DNA of 64,000 bases from assembly GCF_050908235.1 (NCBI RefSeq), contig NZ_CP194340.1; one strand, 5' to 3'. The DNA comes from Pseudoramibacter alactolyticus (GTDB taxonomy: Bacteria > Bacillota > Clostridia > Eubacteriales > Eubacteriaceae). Under the pieces are notes generated by a model. It searched no databases, had not been told where the DNA came from, and saw nothing but the letters and a program-made list of their open reading frames with translations. Position 1 is the stretch's first letter, and each line of letters starts with the position of its first letter. A program made the position numbers and the translations under genes. This document shows, one piece after another, positions 50,954-60,019 of this stretch.

Positions 50954-51673
50954 TCAACCAAGAATTTGTCTATTTTCTCTCGCATCAGAAATTGCCCGGA
51001 ATGTATAAAAATCTTCAGGCGTCGTTATCTTTATATTTTCATAACTGCCTTCAACAATACATATTTCCTGTCCATAATTTTTCATCAATGTACAAGAATC
51101 AATTGCATTGACATATCCGTCGGCCAGAGCCTGTTCTTCGACGGTCAAAATTTTATCCAGCAAAAAGCTTTGAGGCGCCTTCGCTATAAATGACTGACTG
51201 CGCGGAACAACATCCCCTACTTTTTGGTTTCCTTCACATAAAATAACCGTCTCTTTAACCGGCGAGCATGTAACTGCCGAGCCGTTTTTTTCGACTCCTC
51301 TGATGTTTTTAGTAATCGTTTCGCTATCGATCAAAGGCCTTACACCATCATGAATCAAAACGATATTTCCTTTTCGACCAAACATTTCGGCAGCACATCT
51401 AAGACCATTGTAAATAGACAATTGTCCGGTTTTTCCTCCGGGAACAATTTTTTTTATCTTATCCAATCGATAATGATAAGCCAACTCCTCCATATATGTT
51501 ATCCAAGCTTCAATACAAACGACGACGACGGCATCAATTTCCGAATGCCTTTGGAAGTGTTCAATTGTATGGACAATAATTGGCTTGCCATGAACCATCA
51601 AAAATTGCTTAGGCCGGTCTTTCGAGTTCATTCGCTTTCCAGCCCCGCCGGCAAAAATAACAGCGATATTCAA
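50954..51673 (-). CDS. IspD/TarI-family cytidylyltransferase
   Basis: A 239-aa nucleotidyltransferase that activates a sugar-alcohol phosphate with CTP. The opening NIAVIFAGGAGKRM with DRPKQF is the CTP-binding signature; VLIHDGVRPLID and KAPQSFLLDKI follow. In isoprenoid synthesis the family makes CDP-methylerythritol; in wall polymers it makes CDP-ribitol (TarI). Its place beside licD and glycosyltransferases favours the second kind of role. Confidence 0.88.
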   Translation of the reverse strand: MNIAVIFAGGAGKRMNSKDRPKQFLMVHGKPIIVHTIEHFQRHSEIDAVVVVCIEAWITYMEELAYHYRLDKIKKIVPGGKTGQLSIYNGLRCAAEMFGRKGNIVLIHDGVRPLIDSETITKNIRGVEKNGSAVTCSPVKETVILCEGNQKVGDVVPRSQSFIAKAPQSFLLDKILTVEEQALADGYVNAIDSCTLMKNYGQEICIVEGSYENIKITTPEDFYTFRAISDARENRQILG

Positions 51674-52501
51674 TTATATCTCCTCACCATCTTCAAACCA
51701 AACTTCCATATTGTGTGTTGTCCTTTTTTCTTTCGGAGGCAGTTTCATGTAATCGCCGTACAATCCGGTTAAATAAGTTTCCCAGCAGGACATCGTCTGA
51801 AATGAATAACCTTCAAAATTAACATTGTACGGTATTTCATATTCACTTTTATTAACACACTCTCCGAGGCCGTATAATCCCCATGTCACAGCACCGACTT
51901 TTTCGGTTTCTTCATAGGGATAGCGTTGAGCCATCTCGACAATCTTTTCTCCAGATTTTTGAGCGGGATATATTTTTTTAATCAATGCTATGTATGCCGG
52001 CTTGAGGATACGTTTAACAAAATTCTTCCCTTCAGAGGGAACCGCCATATTTAACATAAGATATTTTCGATATCTGCCAATTGTTTTATATATCTTTTTT
52101 ACTTCATTATTATCTTCAGGCAATCCATCATAAGGAAAAATATCAATCCATATTCCTGTATCATCACGATGCTTAAAATACTGTGTTTGATAATGGGTTC
52201 GCTTGTCAAAAATCTTCATATAAGGTAACGTAAAATTCCCATCTTCAAAACAAATCATTTGGAGATGCCTCGGCAATTTATCTTTTTGATGCAAGACGAA
52301 AATCAATCTATTATAATCAGGTCTTGGCATACAAACATCGATATCATCATCCCATGGAATAAATCCCTGATGCCGAATCGCTCCTAATAAAGTTCCTCCA
52401 CTTAAATAAAGTTTGATATTTTCTTCATCGCAAATTTTTTTTAAAATTAATAATATGTCTAGTCCTATCTTCTGAATCTCTTGTAAATTAAGTTCTTTCA
52501 T
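51674..52501 (-). CDS. LicD-family phosphotransferase
   Basis: A 275-aa protein of the LicD/fukutin-related family. YLSGGTLLGAIRHQGFIPWD and DDIDVCMPR, the nucleotidyltransferase-like metal motif, are diagnostic. LicD enzymes move phosphocholine or a phospho-alditol from a CDP donor to a glycan. The partner cytidylyltransferase follows directly with no gap. No choline uptake or kinase (licA/licB) is here, so an alditol-phosphate is the better guess. Confidence 0.92.
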   Translation of the reverse strand: MKELNLQEIQKIGLDILLILKKICDEENIKLYLSGGTLLGAIRHQGFIPWDDDIDVCMPRPDYNRLIFVLHQKDKLPRHLQMICFEDGNFTLPYMKIFDKRTHYQTQYFKHRDDTGIWIDIFPYDGLPEDNNEVKKIYKTIGRYRKYLMLNMAVPSEGKNFVKRILKPAYIALIKKIYPAQKSGEKIVEMAQRYPYEETEKVGAVTWGLYGLGECVNKSEYEIPYNVNFEGYSFQTMSCWETYLTGLYGDYMKLPPKEKRTTHNMEVWFEDGEEI

Positions 52502-53613
52502 ATTTTAATATATAAATTTAAAAACTGATGCACCGTATCTTCAATACTAAATTGTTTCTTTCTTATCTCATCACTCGTATCCTGCCGCTCTATCCGGACA
52601 AATTTTTTTACATTATTTACCCATAATCCAAGTGATTCGTTATTTATCGGCAAAAACGATACATTTTCTGTCAGCTTAGCTTCCCGTGTTACCTGATCCG
52701 AAAAAATCACCGGCAATCCAGACGCTTGCGCCTCAACACCAACAATCGGCAAACCTTCAAAATGAGATGGTAAAAGAAAAATATCCATTGCTTGAAAAAG
52801 TTGATTCACACGTTGACTCGAACCATAAAAAATAACATCTTTTTTTAAATTCTTTTGAGCCACCAGCGTTTCAATTTCACTCTTTGAATCACCTTCCCCA
52901 ATTAACAATAGCTTCGCATTGGGAATATGTTTCTTCACTCGTTCAAAAATCTCAATAAGATAAGGATGATTTTTTTGAAAGGCAAAACGGCCGACATGTC
53001 CAATCACGCATGCGTTTTGAAGTCCCATTTCTTTTCTAATTGCCAATCTAACAACTTCGTCGTATTTAAATTTTCCTAAATCCACTCCGTTATTAATGAG
53101 TAAAACACGACCTGGATAAATATTGGGAAACATCCATTGTCTAGCCAGCCCTGAACAAGCAACAAATTTAGTTCCGATATTCTTTAACTTTTTCCTAAAA
53201 AATTTATGAATACACTCTTTGAATTGTCTATGAGAACCGTCAACACCGGCAGCATGCGAATGCAAAACAATATTTTTAATACCCGCTGCCTTTGCAGCTT
53301 TTCCTGCAACCCATAACTTATTGGACACATCTGAATGAATATGCACAAAATCATATTTTTGGTTTTGCATTAAATTCTTTAAATTTTTATAAATATGATA
53401 TTGTTTTACAATTTTATTTCCCGCATGGCCTACATAGTGAACCGTTGTTCCCCACTTTTTTAAATAATCAAGATTCTCTTGCTTTTCAAAAGGTTCCTGA
53501 CACGCAATATCAATCTGAAGTGATTTTGGCTTATTTTCAATAACATTTTTAACTAAAGAATAAACGCCGCCATTTCCGATATCATCAACATTTATTTCGA
53601 GTACTTTTGTCAT
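52498..53613 (-). CDS. GT4-family glycosyltransferase
   Basis: A 371-aa GT-B retaining enzyme. The N-terminal domain opens with VLEINVDDIGNGGVYSL. The C-terminal domain shows VIGHVGRFAFQKNHPYLIE and HFEGLPIVGVEAQASGLPVI, the EX7E nucleotide-sugar motif. Its ends overlap both neighbours by 4 bases, so it is tightly coupled to licD and the next GT2. It was probably acquired with the AT-rich block. Confidence 0.9.
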   Translation of the reverse strand: MTKVLEINVDDIGNGGVYSLVKNVIENKPKSLQIDIACQEPFEKQENLDYLKKWGTTVHYVGHAGNKIVKQYHIYKNLKNLMQNQKYDFVHIHSDVSNKLWVAGKAAKAAGIKNIVLHSHAAGVDGSHRQFKECIHKFFRKKLKNIGTKFVACSGLARQWMFPNIYPGRVLLINNGVDLGKFKYDEVVRLAIRKEMGLQNACVIGHVGRFAFQKNHPYLIEIFERVKKHIPNAKLLLIGEGDSKSEIETLVAQKNLKKDVIFYGSSQRVNQLFQAMDIFLLPSHFEGLPIVGVEAQASGLPVIFSDQVTREAKLTENVSFLPINNESLGLWVNNVKKFVRIERQDTSDEIRKKQFSIEDTVHQFLNLYIKI

Positions 53614-54521
53614 TCCGTTTCACTCTGATCCACAAATTCTATTGGTGGGTAAAATTTAAATCCCTCACGAAACGAAGTTAAAATGATTTTTAATTTCTCT
53701 TTCTTTGCATCTTTTGCTTTGAAAAAAACCCTAAAAAGATGAAGTAATGTTCTTATGTATAAATAACAATAACCTTTAAACCCTTCACGTCGATATAGAA
53801 CCACTTCGTTACGATACATATATCGATAACGCCACAAACGATCTTCTGAGTCTTGCTCGATACCGACTTTTGAATTGCTTCCCATCTTGTGAATAACTTG
53901 ACTTGCCGGAACTGCATAACAAGGCATCTTTAAAGATATTCGGCGGGAATATTCTAAATCATCCGACCAAATAAAAAATTCTTTAATAGGTAGGCCAACC
54001 TTTTTTATAACTTCGGCTTTTATAAAAAACGAAACAAACGTCGCCATCGTTATGGGAACCTGTTGAGATTTAAAATCTTCAAGTTTCCCATGCATACTGA
54101 TTCTTTGTCGATTCATATTGCAAATAGAACCATCTGTCCAGTACGCAATTCCTGACAAAAAACCATATTCACCTTGAAGGCGTTGATCGGCAAGCATCAG
54201 CTGATAAAGCGCATCTGATTTGACATAAGTATCATCATCCATGATCCACACATAGTCATATCCCATCTGTACGGCCTTTTCCATACCAACGCGAAAACCA
54301 CCGGCACCACCGAGATTCTCTCCTGTATTGTAATAAATTATCTTTTTTGTTTCTATTAAATCATTAATGAATTCATGGGTTCCATCTGTACTGGCATTAT
54401 CAACCAAGAGGATATCGCAAAACGCATGATCCATTTTCAGCAAATGTTCAAGACATCCTCTAAGCATCTTTTTTCTATTGAAAGTCACAACTACTGCAAC
54501 GATCTTATTTTTCTCTCCCAC
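53610..54521 (-). CDS. GT2 glycosyltransferase, galactofuranosyltransferase-like (second copy)
   Basis: A 303-aa GT-A enzyme with VVVTFNRKKMLRGCLE, LVDNASTDGTHE, NLGGAGGFRVGMEKAVQ and WIMDDDTYVKSDAL. It has the same GGAGGF/DDD pattern as the gene at 50,007-50,933, and the two are likely paralogs. Together with glf and galE they suggest two galactofuranosyl transfers. The acceptor is unknown. Confidence 0.87.
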   Translation of the reverse strand: MGEKNKIVAVVVTFNRKKMLRGCLEHLLKMDHAFCDILLVDNASTDGTHEFINDLIETKKIIYYNTGENLGGAGGFRVGMEKAVQMGYDYVWIMDDDTYVKSDALYQLMLADQRLQGEYGFLSGIAYWTDGSICNMNRQRISMHGKLEDFKSQQVPITMATFVSFFIKAEVIKKVGLPIKEFFIWSDDLEYSRRISLKMPCYAVPASQVIHKMGSNSKVGIEQDSEDRLWRYRYMYRNEVVLYRREGFKGYCYLYIRTLLHLFRVFFKAKDAKKEKLKIILTSFREGFKFYPPIEFVDQSETE

Positions 54522-55360
54522 TCAAAAACTCCCTTCATAACGCCTGTGAAAAAACTTCGCTCTTAAAAAAGACGTTCCTTTCTTCCACCAATTCGTTTTC
54601 TCCATATTGGCATAAGGCAATTCTTTCACATCCGAGGACTGCAGCACGCCAATTTCCAGCTGACCATCCAGCCACACATTGAGCAAAATCTCAGAGACGC
54701 GCCCATAAAATCGCCCTTGAAAGGCATCGAGTTTTGAATCGTCAATCCGATTTTCCAGTTCCTCCAAAATCGCAAAAAGCCAGGTGCAATAAGCATCTGT
54801 TAAATCCCGGCGCATAATCATCATATTAAACATATAACCATAGCGCTGTGCCGCCACCCGATCATAAGCGGCCAAATAATCCCGATAATGTTCGGCAATA
54901 ATCTCACGCGTGACATCCAGCTGCTCTGCATAATGGGTGTGTGCATAATGCGAATAGAGTGTCTCGATATAATAATGTCGCTTTTTCGGCACAAACACCG
55001 GGTACCGGTCCAGCATCGGCGCGAGTTTTTCATAAGTCAACACCGACTCAAAAGGATTCTTTTTTTGCTTCCGTCCGTAAAATGCCTGCGATAATGCACC
55101 AGGCCGATAAAATCACAGTCCAGATGTTTCCACGCCCAATAAAGTCCGGTCAACTCACAATAGGCCGAATTTTTTTCTGAAATATTATCGCCGAAATTAT
55201 CCTTAGTGTATCCCAGATCCAGCGGGTTGCCGCCGGCATCGGTTTTCCCTTCCGCCCCGACATGAACCGGCAGATACATGGGGTCTTCCGGCATCGGGTA
55301 AGCCTTGTGCGCCGCCACAATAATCTGAATGCGCCGTGCAATGGTCTTGTCTTCCGTCAT
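54522..55360 (-). pseudogene. DUF4422 capsular glycosyltransferase-like protein, frameshifted
   Basis: DUF4422 proteins are capsule-cluster glycosyltransferases. The first frame (55360 down) has IVAAHKAYPMPEDPMYLP, NPLDLGYTKDNFGDNIS and the core SAYCELTGLYWAWKHL followed by IGLVHYRRHF, then breaks at seven T (55060-55066; A on the coding strand). The second frame runs to 54522 with LTYEKLAPMLDRYPVFVPKK and LYSHYAHTHYAEQLD. One added A restores a protein of 279 aa, close to the family size. The ATG follows the sugar transferase stop directly. Confidence 0.85.
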
Positions 55361-56773
55361 CTATTCTGCTCCTTTTGCACTGAACACAACACGAATCGTC
55401 TTGAGAATCAATTTAAAATCCAAACTCAGCTTCCAATTTTCAATATAATAGGCATCCAAACGCACGACCTCTTCAAAATCCGTGATGTCCGAGCGCCCGG
55501 AAGCCTGCCACATCCCGGTTAATCCCGGCTTGGCTGCCAAGCGCTTCAGGTGATGCATATCGTATTGCTTATACTCGTCCATGGTCGGGGGGCGCGTCCC
55601 CACCAGTGACATGTCGCCCTTAAGCACATTCAAAAACTGCGGCAGCTCATCGATGCTGGCCTTGCGCAAAAAATGCCCGATGGGAAAAATCCGCGGATCG
55701 TTATCCATCTTAAACATCAAACCCTGCATTTTATTTTGCGCCATGAGTTCCTTCTTGCGTTCCTCTGCATCCGGATACATGGTTCGGAATTTATAAATTT
55801 TAAAAGTCCGGCCGTTTCGCCCCACCCGCTCCTGGGCAAAGAAAAGCGGCCCCGGCGACTGGTGCTTAATGATCGGAGCAAAAATAATGCAGGCAATGCC
55901 GGTGAACAGCAGGCCAACCAACGCGCCGACGATATCGATGATCCGCTTGACCGCCAGCTTCCATTGCGGCACCAAATTCATACTGGAAGTGACCATCGTC
56001 ACGTTGCCAACCGAATGGATTTGTTTGTTGCGAATGGACTGGCTGAACTGCGGCAGGGTCACATGCACCGTGAGCCCTGCATCAACCAATTGATTGAGCA
56101 ATTGTTCCGCGACGGCTTCGTAGCCCTCCAGATCCAAAAGAATTTCGTCGACCACATGGGCGCGGATATAATCAAACACGCTGGCCATCTCCGCAACCAC
56201 CGGCACATCTAAAATGCTCTGACCTGTCGCATCGGCGCCGTCATATAAAACAACCCCCGAAACGCCATAGGTTCGATAAAAATCCTGCTGCAGGGCTTGA
56301 AGAATCGCTTCAGAGCCTTCTTTCGTGGTAATAACAAGAATCTGCCGCTCCTTTTTCGATTCACGCAGGCGTTTGCGAATGACGCGTTTCCAAAGCAGCC
56401 GCTCTATATAAACCAGCACCACTGAAACAGGCAACATCGAAACGACCAGCAGCCGTGAATAATAATAGGAATTCTGACTGAGGAACATCCAGAAAATCAG
56501 CAGTGCAATCACGACAAAACTGTGCACGCACACTTTTTTAAACTCGGCGTAACGATCCCGGCGAATCATATCGCGATAACTATTGCCAAAAAATACTGTG
56601 ATCAGATGGGCCGGCACAATAGCAATGGCCATCCGCTGGTATAGCGGAGAAAACGGGAAAAACACGCCGATGCGATAGGCATAAACAATGAAGAAAGCCA
56701 GCTCGAGCAAAAGCAAATCCCAGATCAGAAAATCCAGGTGCTTCAGCCAGCCTTTCGTATTTTTTCGATACAT
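55361..56773 (-). CDS. initiating polyprenyl glycosylphosphotransferase 1 (WbaP-like)
   Basis: A 470-aa enzyme that places the first sugar-1-phosphate on undecaprenyl phosphate. Four N-terminal helices and a CoA-binding-like middle domain come first. The C-terminal domain has KRIIDIVGALVGLLFTGIAC (membrane helix), FKIYKFRTMYPDAEE, ASIDELPQFLNVLKGDMS, VGTRPPT and KPGLTGMWQASGRSD. Its ATG has its own promoter, so it begins a transcript that runs through the DUF4422, GT2, GT4 and licD genes. Confidence 0.95.
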   Translation of the reverse strand: MYRKNTKGWLKHLDFLIWDLLLLELAFFIVYAYRIGVFFPFSPLYQRMAIAIVPAHLITVFFGNSYRDMIRRDRYAEFKKVCVHSFVVIALLIFWMFLSQNSYYYSRLLVVSMLPVSVVLVYIERLLWKRVIRKRLRESKKERQILVITTKEGSEAILQALQQDFYRTYGVSGVVLYDGADATGQSILDVPVVAEMASVFDYIRAHVVDEILLDLEGYEAVAEQLLNQLVDAGLTVHVTLPQFSQSIRNKQIHSVGNVTMVTSSMNLVPQWKLAVKRIIDIVGALVGLLFTGIACIIFAPIIKHQSPGPLFFAQERVGRNGRTFKIYKFRTMYPDAEERKKELMAQNKMQGLMFKMDNDPRIFPIGHFLRKASIDELPQFLNVLKGDMSLVGTRPPTMDEYKQYDMHHLKRLAAKPGLTGMWQASGRSDITDFEEVVRLDAYYIENWKLSLDFKLILKTIRVVFSAKGAE

Positions 56774-56826
56774 AAGAACTCCGTTCTGTTGAATGCCGTC
56801 CCAATACCAGACCGCACATTTTTATC

Positions 56827-56856
56827 ATTATAACACAGGACAAAATCCGTGCCTAA
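56827..56856 (-). promoter_or_regulatory. predicted promoter of the sugar transferase 1 operon
   Basis: On the minus strand, extended TGTTATAAT (-10 box 56827-56832) and a weak TTAGGC (56851-56856) are separated by 18 bases. Confidence 0.55.
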
Positions 56857-56909
56857 AACGACGGTGTTAATTTCGGATCTTTTTAAGCAAACGGCGCCGT
56901 TAATCCGAC

Positions 56910-57761
56910 TCACAGCGACATCTTCCGCGCATCGCGAACCCCGCGGAGCATCGCTTTGATATTGGCGCGCCGATTGGGCTCATAAAGGCAGACCAAGATG
57001 GCATACAGCAATAATCCTTTATATTCTTTTCGCTTATTCACCAAGCCGTTGCGGGCATGCTTGCGAATAAAATAAAGATTGTTGCGCACGATGTAGTACT
57101 TCCGAAAAGACGAATGGTTAAAAACGTCCCATTCCCGGCCGAGAAAGCGCACCTTTCGGCTTTGTCCCAATTCGTGGAGCAATCCCACGTGATTAACGCG
57201 GATGGTTCGATAGCCATGCTCTATCATCGTCTGGCAGAGATCAATATCCACATAATCGATAAAAAGCTTTTCATCAAAACCGCCGCAATGCTGCCAGGCA
57301 GCAACATTGGTCAAGCAGCCGGAGGTGATGATGCGCGTTTCCGTTTCATAAGGCGCGTCTCCCGACTTAAAAGGCACCATAATCCCGGCATTGCGATCCT
57401 GAATAATACAGGTCATCATCCCAATCTGATCATTATCCATATACGGCCGGTAAGCCGTGATCAAATCCGCGGCCGCCACCGAATCCTGATCTAATGTCAG
57501 CATCCAGCCGGCGCCGGCATGCTGTCCCGCCGCCATGATCTGATTGAGCGCCTTCGCGATGCCCAGATTTTCACGATTCTCAATAAGCGTAACCTTTTGA
57601 GTATCTGTCGACGCGTCCAGAAAAGTTTTTAACGCCGCGATATTCTTGGATCCGTTATCCACGCAAACGACAAAATCCACCTGTCCCACGACCGCATTTA
57701 GATTTTCCCGGAGCCGATCCATATCCGGTTGATACGTCACAATGCCGGCGCCTATCTTCAT
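56910..57761 (-). CDS. GT2 rhamnosyltransferase-like
   Basis: A 283-aa GT-A enzyme with KIGAGIVTYQPDMDRL, CVDNGSKNI, MLTLDQDSVAAADL, IDYVDIDLCQTMIEHGYR and VNHVGLLHELGQ, the pattern of dTDP-rhamnosyltransferases (RfbF-like). No rml genes are in the window, so donor supply would come from elsewhere. ATG 57761 has AAAGGAGG 7 bases upstream and overlaps the polymerase stop (ATGA). Confidence 0.88.
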   Translation of the reverse strand: MKIGAGIVTYQPDMDRLRENLNAVVGQVDFVVCVDNGSKNIAALKTFLDASTDTQKVTLIENRENLGIAKALNQIMAAGQHAGAGWMLTLDQDSVAAADLITAYRPYMDNDQIGMMTCIIQDRNAGIMVPFKSGDAPYETETRIITSGCLTNVAAWQHCGGFDEKLFIDYVDIDLCQTMIEHGYRTIRVNHVGLLHELGQSRKVRFLGREWDVFNHSSFRKYYIVRNNLYFIRKHARNGLVNKRKEYKGLLLYAILVCLYEPNRRANIKAMLRGVRDARKMSL

Positions 57762-58984
57762 GCGGATGCCTCCTTTTCTGAACGCGCCCGTCTTTGTCGC
57801 TTCATGCAAATTCTAAGCGCGCGCAGTCCCAGCAGCAAATAGGGTGAAAGGATCAGTAAAAACGTGTTGAAATACGGATAAAGGATCATATCGTCGATCA
57901 AGCCGTGGCAGGCCAGCAGCGCAAAGATCATCAGCAAACAGCCTTCCCCCTTGCAAAGCATCACCCACAGAGCTATCGTCACCACTGCAATCAACAAGAT
58001 TGAAAAAATAAATCCAAAATTGAGCAGATAGTGCAAATAAAAATTATCCACATAATTGTAAATGCCGGCAACCGGTTTGCCGGACGCCTGCAAACCATTG
58101 CCCACCCAGGCAATGGTTTGGCCAAAGGGTTTGACGCCATAGGTTTTAAATGCAGCCTGGCCATACCACAGACGATTGCCGATAGCCAAATTCAAGCGCT
58201 GCCAATTAGCCTGCCCGACACTATAAAAACGGGTGACCGCAGCTGTCATGACGGCTCCCAGCACAAAAGAAAATGGCCAAAGAACCCCCAACTTGTTTTG
58301 AATCATTTTTTTCTGAACCGCCGGCCGGCATTTGATCACAATCGCATAGCAAAGCAAAACAGCGATCAAAATCATGGACAGACGCGCGTTGGTCTTCGTA
58401 TAAAACCAGACGTTTATCGCCGCCAGCGCGATCAATTCTCCCCAGCTGATGTTTATCCGACGCAAATAAACATGAAGCGCTACAATGTTGAAAAAAATCA
58501 CGGACGGCGTTAAAACATATAAAAAGCCCAGGTATTGCCTGATCTGCCCATCCCGAACGGTCTGCACCGTATGAATCCAACCCATGTGCTGCGCAAGAAT
58601 CGTTCCCAGCAATACCCCGGCACTGATCATCAAAGCCGTTTTCGCAACCCGCTTAAAATCAATTTTCCGCGCACAAAAAACAAACACAAAAATCATCCCG
58701 AAGGGATGGCCAAAATAGCCGGCGATGCGTGCCATCGCGCCAAAGACCAAAAGCAACACAAAATCACACCAACCGTTTTGGTGTCGCATGCAGAAAATAA
58801 TTTCCCGAACCCCCAATAAGAACAGACACGCAAAAAACACCTTATTTTCTAACGATGCCAATGGCCACCTGGCCGCAAAAAAAGTCTGCAATAACAGCGA
58901 CCAAATGCCATAAACAGCAAACGCGATTAAAAATAAGGTGTCTTTGGATTTTTTCAAATTAATTAACGGCGATCGTGAAGACAT
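57758..58984 (-). CDS. Wzy-like polysaccharide polymerase 3
   Basis: A 408-aa polytopic membrane protein, third of the paralogous set. NRLWYGQAAFKTYGVKPFG, QTIAWVGNG and YNYVDNFYLHYLLNFG match polymerase 2. There is no long charged tail, unlike polymerase 1. The ATG at 58984 has AGAGGA 5-6 bases upstream. It lies directly between a rhamnosyltransferase-like gene and another GT2, and is probably cotranscribed with sugar transferase 2. Confidence 0.85.
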   Translation of the reverse strand: MSSRSPLINLKKSKDTLFLIAFAVYGIWSLLLQTFFAARWPLASLENKVFFACLFLLGVREIIFCMRHQNGWCDFVLLLVFGAMARIAGYFGHPFGMIFVFVFCARKIDFKRVAKTALMISAGVLLGTILAQHMGWIHTVQTVRDGQIRQYLGFLYVLTPSVIFFNIVALHVYLRRINISWGELIALAAINVWFYTKTNARLSMILIAVLLCYAIVIKCRPAVQKKMIQNKLGVLWPFSFVLGAVMTAAVTRFYSVGQANWQRLNLAIGNRLWYGQAAFKTYGVKPFGQTIAWVGNGLQASGKPVAGIYNYVDNFYLHYLLNFGFIFSILLIAVVTIALWVMLCKGEGCLLMIFALLACHGLIDDMILYPYFNTFLLILSPYLLLGLRALRICMKRQRRARSEKEASA

Positions 58985-59005
58985 GGCCATCCTCTCTGAT
59001 GATGA

Positions 59006-60007
59006 TTAACGGCTCTCCGCCAATTTTGCAATATGCTTTGCATATAGGCTGTAGCCAACAAAATGCAGCCTGCGAAGCCGCGCAATGGTGTGCGACTTCA
59101 TCGTAATCCGATAAATATGCGGATATTGCCGGCGAATATGCCGATCAAAATTTTTTAAAGTCGTCTTGTGAGACCCTGGCTGCTCAAGAATCAAAAAGCA
59201 AAAATAAGCAAGTTCCGTGATGCTCAGAATTTTTTTTCGCATTAACGTTTCGATCCCCCGTTCGCGAATGGAAGAAAGCTGCGTTTCATAAAGCGGCATC
59301 AATTTCTCCGCCACCCGCATCGGATCCTTAAAGTGTTTGCGCATCCCGGAAAGGCTCACGCTTTGCCCCTCAACGCCCAGCTGATAACAATAAATGGGAT
59401 GGGGAAACCGTGCAATGCTTTTTGCAAAAAGCAAAGGCAGAAAAGTATATTCGTGATCGGTGTAAAAGCAGTGCTCGGTAATGCCAACCGAATGCGTCTG
59501 GAGCAGCTCCGTTCGAATGGCCAGTTCGTGCATCAGGACATCCTGATCCATCGCCATTTTTTTTAATGGGCCATCTTCTTCCGGCACTTCCGGATGACGA
59601 TCCTGCAGTACTTTCGAACGGCCTTCATAGACTTCATAAAACGGAGACAACACCAAATCAGCCGTTGCGGTTTCAAGAAATGCCAGAAAGGCGGCCAAAT
59701 GCTCAAAACAATACCAGTCGTCGCCGTCCAATTGTTTGAAATATTTTCCGTGGGCGCAAGCAATGCTTGCGTTAATGGTGGATCCGTAACCCCCGTTGGC
59801 CTTATCAATAACTTTAAACGTCTGCGGATAACGCTCGGCATAAGTTCGTGCCATTGCGACGGTCTCATCTGTCGAGCCGTCATTCACAACGATCACTTCA
59901 AGCCTTGCCATCATCTCGTCCGGGCCAATTAAAGAATCCAAACACCGGCGCAAACTCCCCGCCACATTATAGGCCGCTACCGACACCGTCAATTGTTTTT
60001 GTTCCAT
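59006..60007 (-). CDS. GT2 glycosyltransferase (EpsE/capsule type)
   Basis: A 333-aa GT-A enzyme with TVSVAAYNVAGSLRRCLDS, VIVVNDGSTDET, NGGYGSTINASIACAHGKYF and QLDGDDWYCFEHL (DxD). The C-terminal half is long and basic, ending in a membrane-peripheral-looking helix. It lies 12 bases after sugar transferase 2. Donor and acceptor are not readable. Confidence 0.9.
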   Translation of the reverse strand: MEQKQLTVSVAAYNVAGSLRRCLDSLIGPDEMMARLEVIVVNDGSTDETVAMARTYAERYPQTFKVIDKANGGYGSTINASIACAHGKYFKQLDGDDWYCFEHLAAFLAFLETATADLVLSPFYEVYEGRSKVLQDRHPEVPEEDGPLKKMAMDQDVLMHELAIRTELLQTHSVGITEHCFYTDHEYTFLPLLFAKSIARFPHPIYCYQLGVEGQSVSLSGMRKHFKDPMRVAEKLMPLYETQLSSIRERGIETLMRKKILSITELAYFCFLILEQPGSHKTTLKNFDRHIRRQYPHIYRITMKSHTIARLRRLHFVGYSLYAKHIAKLAESR

Positions 60008-60019
60008 AAAGTCCCCTGA

